Origin: Bacteroidetes bacterium GWB2_32_14
GTDB taxonomy: Bacteria > Bacteroidota > Bacteroidia > Bacteroidales > UBA12077
Length of the DNA: 59,841 nucleotides
NCBI GenBank assembly: GCA_001768235.1
Contig: MENK01000004.1
Span: 1-59,841, forward strand
Direction of reading: 5' to 3'
In this document: positions 1 to 7,395 of the stretch, piece after piece
How positions within the stretch are numbered: the first letter of the stretch is position 1
Layout: each line of letters opens with the position of its first letter
Program-made: the position numbers and the translations under genes
Notes under the pieces: generated by a model
Databases searched by the model: none
Seen by the model: only the letters and a program-made list of their open reading frames with translations
Told to the model about the DNA's origin: nothing

Positions 1-130
1 CTTTTTCGAACTGAGGGTTCTGGTTATAAACTTCCTCGATTGATTCTAAAACTTCTCTGACAGCTTGAAGATACTCAATTTCTCCAGGATGTTTTTTCTC
101 TAGCTGATTAATTAATTTATCTACGTTCAT
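1..130 (-). CDS. gdhA: NADP-type glutamate dehydrogenase, N-terminal fragment
   Basis: Only the first 43 codons are in the window; the gene runs off the left edge. The translation begins MNVDKLINQLEKKHPGE and continues with a segment ending in NQNPQFEK. This matches the N-terminal helical region of bacterial hexameric glutamate dehydrogenases, which make glutamate from 2-oxoglutarate and ammonia in the cytoplasm. No catalytic residue is visible in this fragment, so the call rests on N-terminal similarity alone. The ATG at 130 is the only in-frame methionine. Upstream lies a relic-like repeat element rather than another gene. Confidence 0.7.
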   Translation of the reverse strand, partial: MNVDKLINQLEKKHPGEIEYLQAVREVLESIEEVYNQNPQFEK

Positions 131-309
131 GTTACATTTGTTTTTTGTTAAACAATTAACTTGTTTTATTAAGCTTTAAAAAATTTTTGGCAAAAGTATA
201 GTTTAATATTTATATAAACCAAAAAAAGTGATACGATAAAACATGATTAATAACACATTTTACGAAAATAGAGTTCAGTGATAAATAATTATAGATTCTT
301 TAACACTAT

Positions 310-559
310 TGTCCGGTAAAATTGAAACCAATAAAGATATCGTAACGATGTTGCTTCACAAATTCTATAATGTATTTATCTGCAAATATATAGCAACTAC
401 GTTGCTAATATAAATACTGCGTAGCACCTGCCTGCCGCAGGCTGGGTAAAATCTTTGTAGAATTAAATAGTAATAAAAATAAAGCCACTTAGTGGCGAAA
501 TCTAAGAAAAGGCTTAATATTATTCATATTTCGGGGTTTAGTAAAGTTTTAATCGGACA
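310..559. repeat. MITE-like or decayed insertion element, about 250 bp
   Basis: The gene-free stretch 131-612 holds an element bounded by an inverted terminal sequence. The left end reads TGTCCGGTAAAA at 310, and the complement of the right end reads TGTCCGATTAAA, ending at 559. Inside are several small hairpins: TAGCAACTACGTTGCTA near 392-408, a palindrome containing CCTGCCTGCCGCAGG near 429-443, and GCCACTTAGTGGC at 483-495. The motif ATCTTTGTAGAA follows the second. Such hairpin-plus-tag arrays are common in the leader regions of Bacteroidota transposons. There is no coding sequence and no clear target-site duplication, so it is probably a non-autonomous or decayed copy. Confidence 0.45.
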
Positions 560-612
560 CCAATGATTCTTTAAATAAAATTAAAAATAACTGATGGTTA
601 AAAATGTACCAT

Positions 613-1098
613 TTAAGAGAGGGAATAAACAAGCGCATTTATTTGTTTCTGAGATAAAGAAGTGATACTTATGGGCGGATATTTCGCGATTCCTTTTTTT
701 GTTTTGGTAAATAATATGATTTCTGTTTTTTGCCCGAGAAATGATTTTTTTAATTTGAATCCGCTAAAATTGCTTTTAAGTATTTCTATTGCATTTCGTT
801 TTTTATTAAAAGGGTTAAGTGAAACGTAATGAAAAATAAATTTTAATCCTTCGTCGGTATAATGAATATAGTTATAATCGAGGATATAATAATAAGCAAT
901 ATATATACAATAAAGAATTGAAGCAATTATCGCGACTAGTATTTTATTAATATCTTTTAAATAAATTTCAAAAATGGAAGTAAATGCAATTATTGAAATC
1001 AGGGTACCAAAGCTTACGATTAAAATATACCGCCTGATATTGTATTTAATAATTGTATTCCTGTTATTTATTGTCATTGATAATATATTTTGCTGCAA
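613..1098 (-). CDS. Hypothetical two-helix membrane protein, PH-like
   Basis: This is a 161-residue protein with two adjacent hydrophobic segments (about residues 24-45 and 54-74) near the N-terminus. They are followed by a soluble beta-rich stretch containing YTDEGLKFIFHYVSLNPF. That organisation resembles small bacterial membrane proteins carrying a PH-like domain after a transmembrane hairpin. No enzymatic motif is visible. A second in-frame ATG lies 7 codons downstream. It is divergent from aroB with about 130 bp between them. The codon range is very AT-rich but like the neighbours. Function unknown; I infer only inner-membrane location. Confidence 0.6.
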   Translation of the reverse strand: MQQNILSMTINNRNTIIKYNIRRYILIVSFGTLISIIAFTSIFEIYLKDINKILVAIIASILYCIYIAYYYILDYNYIHYTDEGLKFIFHYVSLNPFNKKRNAIEILKSNFSGFKLKKSFLGQKTEIILFTKTKKGIAKYPPISITSLSQKQINALVYSLS

Positions 1099-1224
1099 AT
1101 CAAAAACCTTTGTAAATATAATTAACTTTATACTTATTTGCTGTTAATTAATTAATTTTTGATTCAAATTTGGTTACTTTTATTACGTTCAATAAATTTA
1201 CAAAAACATCTCATTATAAATTTC

Positions 1225-2292
1225 ATGCAATTATCTACAGAATATTCACATATTTTTATTACATCTGAAATTGAAAAAAGCTTATTGAAAATCATAACTG
1301 ATTTAAATCCGGGGAAGATTTTTTTTCTTGTTGATGAAAACTCACGACAATATTGTTTGCCAGTATTAAATAATACTGATATTATTAAAGATATTGAAAT
1401 AATTGAGATTGAGAGCGGAGAAAAAAACAAATCTATTAATACAGTAACTTTTGTTTGGGAACAATTAAGTAAAAGAGGAGCAGACCGTTCGTCTTTGTTA
1501 ATCAATTTTGGTGGTGGAATAGTTTGTGATTTAGGAGGATTCGCGGCATCAACATTTAAAAGAGGAATTTCATTTATAAATATTCCCACAACATTATTAT
1601 CGCAGGTAGATGCTTCGGTTGGCGGTAAAACAGGAATAAACTTCCTGGAGCTTAAAAATGAAATAGGTGTATTTAATCATCCCAGGTATATTTTGATAAA
1701 CAGTATCTTTCTAAAAACACTTGACAACGAAAATGTATTGTCGGGATGGGCAGAGATGCTGAAAAATTCATTAATCTATAGCAGGGCCGACTGGGACAAT
1801 TTAAAAGGATATAAAATTCAAAATATAAATTACAAAAGTTTAAACGAACTTATTTCCCGATCTATAACCATTAAAAATTACTTTGTCGAAAAAGATCCAA
1901 CCGAGAAGGGGATACGTAAAGCACTCAATTTTGGACATACTTTCGGGCATGCTTTCGAGAGTTTATTCATGAATACTACAAACGAGATACTACACGGAAC
2001 AGCCGTTGCTCATGGTATTGTTTGCGAGTTGTACCTTTCGAATAAAAAGTGCTTATTCCCTGATGATGAGTTTAATGATTCTGTAAACTATTTCATTAAT
2101 ATTTATGGCAAACTTAAAATTGATGGGTCGGATTTTGGGAAGATATATGAATTAATTACTCACGATAAAAAGAATGAAGGAAAAGATATTAATATAACGT
2201 TGCTAAGGGATTTTGGTGATGTGGAAATTAATAAAAAATGTACGCGTAATGAAATTATCGAAGTTTTAAACTGGTACCGGGAGCTGTCTTAA
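1225..2292 (+). CDS. aroB: 3-dehydroquinate synthase
   Basis: AroB converts DAHP to 3-dehydroquinate, the second step of the shikimate pathway, using NAD and a divalent metal. The nucleotide-binding glycine motif GGGIVCDLGGFAAST lies near residue 95. The segment PTTLLSQVDASVGGKTGIN and the metal-binding GHTFGHAFE near 235-243 are intact. An open frame extends upstream to a TTG at 1159, but that would add an atypical tail. The ATG at 1225 gives 355 residues, the usual family length, and starts MQLSTEYSH. Only 4 bp separate it from aroA, so the two are very probably co-transcribed. Confidence 0.93.
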   Translation: MQLSTEYSHIFITSEIEKSLLKIITDLNPGKIFFLVDENSRQYCLPVLNNTDIIKDIEIIEIESGEKNKSINTVTFVWEQLSKRGADRSSLLINFGGGIVCDLGGFAASTFKRGISFINIPTTLLSQVDASVGGKTGINFLELKNEIGVFNHPRYILINSIFLKTLDNENVLSGWAEMLKNSLIYSRADWDNLKGYKIQNINYKSLNELISRSITIKNYFVEKDPTEKGIRKALNFGHTFGHAFESLFMNTTNEILHGTAVAHGIVCELYLSNKKCLFPDDEFNDSVNYFINIYGKLKIDGSDFGKIYELITHDKKNEGKDINITLLRDFGDVEINKKCTRNEIIEVLNWYRELS

Positions 2293-2296
2293 TATC

Positions 2297-3526
2297 ATGA
2301 TTTGTACAATAAAGAAAAACAATAAAAAGCTTCAGGGCTTTATTTCTCTTCCGTCATCAAAAAGTCTTTCGAACAGGATTTTGATTATTAAAGCATTATG
2401 CCCCGTGGAATTTAAAATTCACAATCTGTCAACAAGCGATGACACATTGGTTTTGCAGGATGCAATAAACAATTTAAATAACACGGTTTTTGATATTGGT
2501 GCTGCAGGAACAGCCATGCGTTTTTTAACGGCTTATTTTTCATTGTTAAAGGGCGAACGGGTAATTACAGGCAGTGAAAGAATGAAACAAAGGCCAATAA
2601 GTGAGCTTGTTGATATATTACGTGAATTTGGTGCGCGCATTGAATATGCCGAAAACGATGGATTTCCTCCATTAAAAATAATTGGAAATAAGTTGCAGGC
2701 GAAAGCATTAAGTATAAGAGGTGATATCAGCAGCCAGTTTATAAGTGCTCTATTGCTTATTGCACCATATCTTGATGGGCATTTTAGCCTGACCATAGAT
2801 CAGAAGATACTTTCTAAAGAATATATCAGGATGACAATTAAGCTGATGGAAATTTATGGGGCAGATATTGTTTGGAAAGACAGAACCATACATGTTAATA
2901 AAGGACAATATAACCCGGTTGATATGCATATTGAATCAGACTGGTCATCAGCATCGTATTGGTTCGAAATGGTGTCGCTTTCAAAGAATTCAGAGGTCGA
3001 TTTAATCGGGCTTCAGGAAGAAAGCCTTCAGGGTGATTCGGTTTTACCTAAACTTTTTAATAACCTGGGTGTTGAAACAACGTTTACCAAATCGGGACTA
3101 AAGTTAAAATCGCGGCCCACGGAATGTATTTTTTTTGAATATGATTTTATTGATTGCCCTGATTTAGCTCAAACACTCGTTGTTACATTAGTAGCTAAAA
3201 ATATTCCTTTTAAAATAACCGGGCTTGATAATTTGTCGATAAAAGAAACGGATCGTATCCAGGCATTAATCAACGAATTTAAAAAATTAGGAATATCATT
3301 AAACCAAGAAATGAGTAATGGATTGAGTTGGGCAGGAAATGAAAATATAAACATGCCCGAAAATCACATTATACAAACCTATGATGATCATCGTATGGCA
3401 ATGGCATTTGCTCCATTAGCATTATCGGGTTTTCCGGTTTCAATTAATAATTACCAAGTTGTTTCAAAATCATATCCCGAATTTTGGAACGATTTGAAAG
3501 AAACGGGTTTTGATGTGGTAGTCTAA
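2297..3526 (+). CDS. aroA: 3-phosphoshikimate 1-carboxyvinyltransferase (EPSP synthase)
   Basis: EPSP synthase adds enolpyruvate from PEP to shikimate-3-phosphate, the penultimate step towards chorismate. Length is 409 residues, slightly short for the family and typical of Bacteroidota. Visible motifs are SLSNRILIIKAL near the N-terminus, GAAGTAMRFLTA near residue 70, DISSQFISALLL in the middle, KETDRIQAL near 315 and YDDHRMAMAFA near 361. The N-terminal SLPSSKSLSNR contains the substrate-binding lysine and serine. It forms a pair with aroB. Its stop codon overlaps the stop of the convergent aminotransferase by 4 bp, leaving no room for a dedicated terminator. Confidence 0.94.
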   Translation: MICTIKKNNKKLQGFISLPSSKSLSNRILIIKALCPVEFKIHNLSTSDDTLVLQDAINNLNNTVFDIGAAGTAMRFLTAYFSLLKGERVITGSERMKQRPISELVDILREFGARIEYAENDGFPPLKIIGNKLQAKALSIRGDISSQFISALLLIAPYLDGHFSLTIDQKILSKEYIRMTIKLMEIYGADIVWKDRTIHVNKGQYNPVDMHIESDWSSASYWFEMVSLSKNSEVDLIGLQEESLQGDSVLPKLFNNLGVETTFTKSGLKLKSRPTECIFFEYDFIDCPDLAQTLVVTLVAKNIPFKITGLDNLSIKETDRIQALINEFKKLGISLNQEMSNGLSWAGNENINMPENHIIQTYDDHRMAMAFAPLALSGFPVSINNYQVVSKSYPEFWNDLKETGFDVVV

Positions 3527-4662
3527 TCCTTAAAAAAAGCTTTTATTCGTTCAATCCCTTCAACTATCTCGTTTTTATCACGGGCAATATTTATCCTGAT
3601 ATAGCTTTTTGCTTTTTCGGAGAAATGCTCACCCGGGATTACTGCTACCTTTTGTTCGTCGTATAAATCTATAGCAAATTTAAATCCGTCAGTATAACTA
3701 TCTGGTAATTCTGCCCAAACAAAATAACCTCCCTTTGTCTTTGGAACAAAAAATCCCAGTTTTGATAATTCGGTTGATACAAGTAAATAATTTTCAGTTA
3801 ACAGGTTTCTTATCGACTGAATATAATCATCTCCAAAATTGCTGGCTTTCAGGTATTGTGCAATTGCAACCTGTAATACAGAAGGGGCACACAACCCAAT
3901 GTAATCATGAATTGATTTTATTTTATCCATGTGGTCGTGGTGTGCAATTAAATAACCTACACGCCATCCTGTTATCGATAATATTTTTGAGAAACTATTC
4001 GTGTAAAAAATATTAGGATTAAACTTCTCGAGCGGGATGTAAGGTTTTTTGTCATAATACAATTCCCTGTAAACAGAATCGAGAACAAGGTATATTTCGA
4101 GCTCAACGCAAAGTTTTACAAGCTCAGTCATATCTTTTTTACTCCAGATTTTTCCATAAGGATTACCCGGCGAACCGACAAAAATTACCTGTACATTTTG
4201 GTTTTCGCAAACAGATTTTAGTTCGTCAAAATCTATAGAACCATCATCTTCGAAAGCAAAAGATACAAATTTCTTATTAAAAATACCGGGTAAATACTTG
4301 TAGCTTTCATATACCGGGTCGAAAGCGAGTGCAGAAAAAGGGCCGTTTATCTCGTTGCAAAAATAGGTAAATAATAATGATAAGGCTTCTGTAGCACCTT
4401 GTACAATAAGAAAATTATCTTTTGTAAATGGAAAGTCATCCTGGTATTTATGATAAAGTAAATTAAGTAAATCGTGATTCCCGTTTCCCGGGGCATATTG
4501 GTGAATATTTTTTCCGGAAACATCACTTAAAACGCGTGTAAGTTCTTTGGGTGGCTGGAATCCTGGTATGCCCTGTGCAAAGTTAATCCCTCCGTGGGTT
4601 TTAACTTTGTTGCTCATAAAACTGATGTATGAACCTTTCGGTTTTTGATATTTATTTTGCAT
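3523..4662 (-). CDS. PLP-dependent aminotransferase, class I/II
   Basis: A fold-type I aminotransferase of 379 residues. The start MQNKYQKPKG at 4662 is chosen because the longer open frame reads through the end of the upstream transporter gene. FAQGIPGFQPP near the N-terminus, SPGNPYGKIW, and the PLP-lysine context NSFSKILSITGWRVGY (about residue 225) are intact. The C-terminal SYIRINIAR carries the carboxylate-binding arginine. The FAQGIPGF variant recalls the methionine/kynurenine aminotransferase (YbdL-like) branch, but substrate cannot be fixed from sequence. Its start overlaps the transporter stop by 11 bp, indicating translational coupling. Confidence 0.85.
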   Translation of the reverse strand: MQNKYQKPKGSYISFMSNKVKTHGGINFAQGIPGFQPPKELTRVLSDVSGKNIHQYAPGNGNHDLLNLLYHKYQDDFPFTKDNFLIVQGATEALSLLFTYFCNEINGPFSALAFDPVYESYKYLPGIFNKKFVSFAFEDDGSIDFDELKSVCENQNVQVIFVGSPGNPYGKIWSKKDMTELVKLCVELEIYLVLDSVYRELYYDKKPYIPLEKFNPNIFYTNSFSKILSITGWRVGYLIAHHDHMDKIKSIHDYIGLCAPSVLQVAIAQYLKASNFGDDYIQSIRNLLTENYLLVSTELSKLGFFVPKTKGGYFVWAELPDSYTDGFKFAIDLYDEQKVAVIPGEHFSEKAKSYIRINIARDKNEIVEGIERIKAFFKD

Positions 4663-5599
4663 TTTTATTTTTTTTACATTCATCGTCGATGTTTCCACGC
4701 GAAACACCAAATTTTTCTTTTTCAATATTCCCGGTAGGTTCTGTATGAACCATAACATCGTATATATTCTCGATACGTTCCATGATTTTTATCTCAACTT
4801 CCCGGGCAATTCGATGGCCTTCAAATATGGATTTGTTTCCATCTACTTCAATATCGAGTGCAATGGTGTACATGTTGGAATGGCGCCGGATTCTTACTTT
4901 ATGCGGATTTGATGCACCTTCAATATCTTCTACAGCATCAAAAATTTTATAATAGAGATTGGTATCATCTATACCATCCATTAGCTCACGGCTTGTTTCC
5001 ATAAAAATTCCGAAAGCAATTTTCATAATCCAAATACTTACTGCCAGGGCTGTTATTAAATCGAGAACGGGTAAATGGAGAACTTGTGTAAAAACTAATC
5101 CCGTGAGAACCGATGATGATATTAAAATATCATTTCGCATATTCTTGGCATTTGCAATTAACATGTTACTTTGAATCTTTCTTCCAACATGAAATTGATA
5201 AATAGCCATAATTGCTTTAGAAACAATAGAAAATATAGTTACATATATGGCAATAAACGATGGCATTTCATGGGGCACGTTTTTTATAATACTTGTTATT
5301 GTTGATAAAAACAATTGTGCTCCTGCAAAAAAGATAACAAAACTTAATGCTTTTGTTGCTACAGCTTCTGCCCGGTTATAACCATAAGCAAACCTGTAGT
5401 TGGGGGGTTTATTCATTATTCGGGCTGCAATAAGTGTTATAAAATAGGTAACCACATCAGTTGCAGTATCAATACCATCACCAATTACAGCCATGCTTCC
5501 CGATATAAAGCCGATTACGATTTTAAGAATTGCCAGTATGGTATTCCCAATAATTCCAATCCAGGATGCTGTTTTAATTTCTTTTGTTCGTTCCTTCAT
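4652..5599 (-). CDS. Cation diffusion facilitator (CDF) transporter
   Basis: This 315-residue protein has the CDF pattern: about six hydrophobic segments, then a cytoplasmic C-terminal domain with the sequence RRHSNMYTIALDIEVDGN. CDF proteins export divalent metals by proton antiport. The transmembrane-2 metal site reads GDGIDTATDV, keeping two aspartates. The transmembrane-5 site reads NMRND where zinc transporters such as YiiP have HxxxD, so the histidine is replaced by asparagine. This suggests iron or manganese rather than zinc; that is inference. A TATCTTTG promoter-like box lies just upstream. It is the first gene of a pair with the aminotransferase. Confidence 0.85.
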   Translation of the reverse strand: MKERTKEIKTASWIGIIGNTILAILKIVIGFISGSMAVIGDGIDTATDVVTYFITLIAARIMNKPPNYRFAYGYNRAEAVATKALSFVIFFAGAQLFLSTITSIIKNVPHEMPSFIAIYVTIFSIVSKAIMAIYQFHVGRKIQSNMLIANAKNMRNDILISSSVLTGLVFTQVLHLPVLDLITALAVSIWIMKIAFGIFMETSRELMDGIDDTNLYYKIFDAVEDIEGASNPHKVRIRRHSNMYTIALDIEVDGNKSIFEGHRIAREVEIKIMERIENIYDVMVHTEPTGNIEKEKFGVSRGNIDDECKKNKNAK

Positions 5600-5621
5600 A
5601 AAATTTGATAAGGTATTATTG

Positions 5622-5629
5622 CAAAGATA
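5622..5629 (-). promoter_or_regulatory. Bacteroidota-type -7 box for the CDF transporter
   Basis: On the minus strand the sequence reads TATCTTTG, a perfect match to the Bacteroidota -7 element TAnnTTTG, about 23 bp before the start codon at 5599. No convincing -33 TTG was found at the usual spacing. It would drive the transporter-aminotransferase pair. Confidence 0.5.
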
Positions 5630-5660
5630 AATGAAAAATTAACGAGAGCGTTAATGATGA

Positions 5661-6497
5661 TTAAAATGTAATATCAAAATATCTGCTTACAACATCGTAA
5701 AATGAACTTTCCTGGTTACTTTTACATACCATGTATTTTAGTTTTAAATCTTCCGGGGCATTCGATACAATATATCCTTTTGCAGTAAAATCAAGCATGT
5801 CAATATCGTTATAATCGTTTCCGATGCTTATTGTTTTTGACTGATTTATTTTTATTTTATTACATAACCATTCAACTGCATTTCCTTTTGAAACTGTTTC
5901 AGGGAAAATTTCCATCCAGATTGATTTGCCATCTAAAGGAGATGTGGTACGAATTATTTTAAGATCAGTAAATTTTTGTTTCATTTCTTCAAATAACTCA
6001 ATATTGTCGGGGAGTACAGCAAGTATCTGGCAGGCATTCCTGTATTCTTCAGTTGAAGGATCTAACTGTAAAGCAAAATCATTATAAACGGTTATCCTGT
6101 GCTCAAAATCGAGATTTGATTTTGATGCTTTAAAGTATTTAAAATTATGATTACCCGGAATTTCTTCATGAATCATAAAATCAATTTCGTGTCCGATTAA
6201 GATTTTTGATATTTCTTTAACTTCACTGCCACGAATGTATTGAGAATAAAGCAACTGTCTTTTTTTCCAATCATAAATTCCTGCTCCGGATGAAAAAATT
6301 AAATAATCGATAGGGAAATTACTTTTTAATACAGAATTTACAGAAAAAAAATTTCGCCCCGTGGCAATTACCCTGGTAACATTCTTTTCGCCAAGCCAGA
6401 ATAAACTTCTCATATCGGGTAAACTAACTTCTTTTTTATCGTTAAAAAGTGTGCCGTCAAGATCGGTAATAACCATTTCCCACTTTTGGTTTGCCAT
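5661..6497 (-). CDS. Cof-type HAD-IIB family phosphatase
   Basis: A 278-residue haloacid-dehalogenase superfamily hydrolase. Motif I is ITDLDGTLFND at the N-terminus with the nucleophilic aspartate and acid/base aspartate. Motif II is the threonine in VIATGRNFF. Motif III/IV is the lysine of SKGNAVEWL followed by SIGNDYNDIDML. The large cap between motifs II and III places it in the Cof/IIB class, which dephosphorylates sugar phosphates or cofactors such as PLP or FMN; the substrate is not predictable. The start MANQKWEMVITDLDG at 6497 is preferred to a longer frame. It follows the methyltransferase-like gene by 16 bp and is probably co-transcribed. Confidence 0.85.
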   Translation of the reverse strand: MANQKWEMVITDLDGTLFNDKKEVSLPDMRSLFWLGEKNVTRVIATGRNFFSVNSVLKSNFPIDYLIFSSGAGIYDWKKRQLLYSQYIRGSEVKEISKILIGHEIDFMIHEEIPGNHNFKYFKASKSNLDFEHRITVYNDFALQLDPSTEEYRNACQILAVLPDNIELFEEMKQKFTDLKIIRTTSPLDGKSIWMEIFPETVSKGNAVEWLCNKIKINQSKTISIGNDYNDIDMLDFTAKGYIVSNAPEDLKLKYMVCKSNQESSFYDVVSRYFDITF

Positions 6498-6513
6498 ATA
6501 AATTTTATTGAAT

Positions 6514-7332
6514 TTATAAATCAATAGCAATTACATTCAGGTATGTTTTAGTGTCATCCCTGTATGTCATTGAAGTGTCAAATTTCCAATTCCATTTTTT
6601 TGAAAAGTTTCCTGCTGGTAAATTTAAAAAAATAAGAGGATTTACACCGATAAGTTTATTTTCTTCATCATAAAGTTCTTCTTCATAATCGCATATCAGG
6701 CACGATTTATTTTTAGGCAAACTGTTCAGGTGCGATTGCTGAATTGTAGCTGAAAGTTCGGTTATCTCGTTTTCAGAATAATGGTTAAATCTTTTAGCAT
6801 AATCAGTAATTATGATGTTAAGTTGGCTTAAAATATTTAAGGAAATCACGAAATCGACATCTGAAGAAATTGGAAATGAAAAGCTTTTTGATTCGGGAAA
6901 GAACTTTTTTACAAAGTTCTTTTTATTTGAATTTAGAGTATGGTATGCCAAATCAATTAATCCCCCGGTAATATCTGCTTGTATAAAGTGAACATTTGTA
7001 ATGTGTTTTAATTTTTTCTGAATTTGTTTGGGATGATAAATATCAACAAGAATAACATCTTCAAATTCTCTGGCAAGTTCGTTTACGGGGCAATCGAGTA
7101 ACCAACCGCTGCCCAATACCATTGCTTTTCCTTTTTTTTTCAACTTCGATGATTCTAAAATAAAACGTTTGCTGTTTTCGAGATGAATATTCCAACCTGG
7201 CATTTCTCTTTGATATCTTCGTATAATGCCCTGCTGATCGGAAATATATTCCATCTTTCGCAGCATGATACTTTTGCTTAAATTGTTTAATAATTTTTTT
7301 ACAGGCATCTTTTTATCTTTTGAGAGAAACAT
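6514..7332 (-). CDS. SAM-methyltransferase-like protein of unknown function
   Basis: A 272-residue protein with a Rossmann-like nucleotide-binding core: AMVLGSGWLLDCP near residue 70, then VILVDIYHPKQI with an acidic residue at the end of strand 2, then NVHFIQADITGGL. This is the order seen in class I SAM-dependent methyltransferases (motif I, the post-I acid, then the adenine loop). The N-terminal 60 residues are basic and helical. I do not recognise a specific family or substrate. An alternative start is the methionine at residue 9. It sits 63 bp from the divergent M3 peptidase and upstream of the HAD phosphatase. Confidence 0.6.
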   Translation of the reverse strand: MFLSKDKKMPVKKLLNNLSKSIMLRKMEYISDQQGIIRRYQREMPGWNIHLENSKRFILESSKLKKKGKAMVLGSGWLLDCPVNELAREFEDVILVDIYHPKQIQKKLKHITNVHFIQADITGGLIDLAYHTLNSNKKNFVKKFFPESKSFSFPISSDVDFVISLNILSQLNIIITDYAKRFNHYSENEITELSATIQQSHLNSLPKNKSCLICDYEEELYDEENKLIGVNPLIFLNLPAGNFSKKWNWKFDTSMTYRDDTKTYLNVIAIDL

Positions 7333-7362
7333 GATTTTTTTAAAACCCTAAATTAAAAATAG

Positions 7363-7370
7363 TAATTTTG
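7363..7370 (+). promoter_or_regulatory. Bacteroidota-type -7 box for the M3 peptidase
   Basis: TAATTTTG matches the TAnnTTTG consensus, 25 bp before the start codon at 7396. A T-run lies about 20 bp upstream in place of a clear -33 TTG. Confidence 0.45.
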
Positions 7371-7395
7371 GAAGCCAACAAAATTTACCTGTTAA

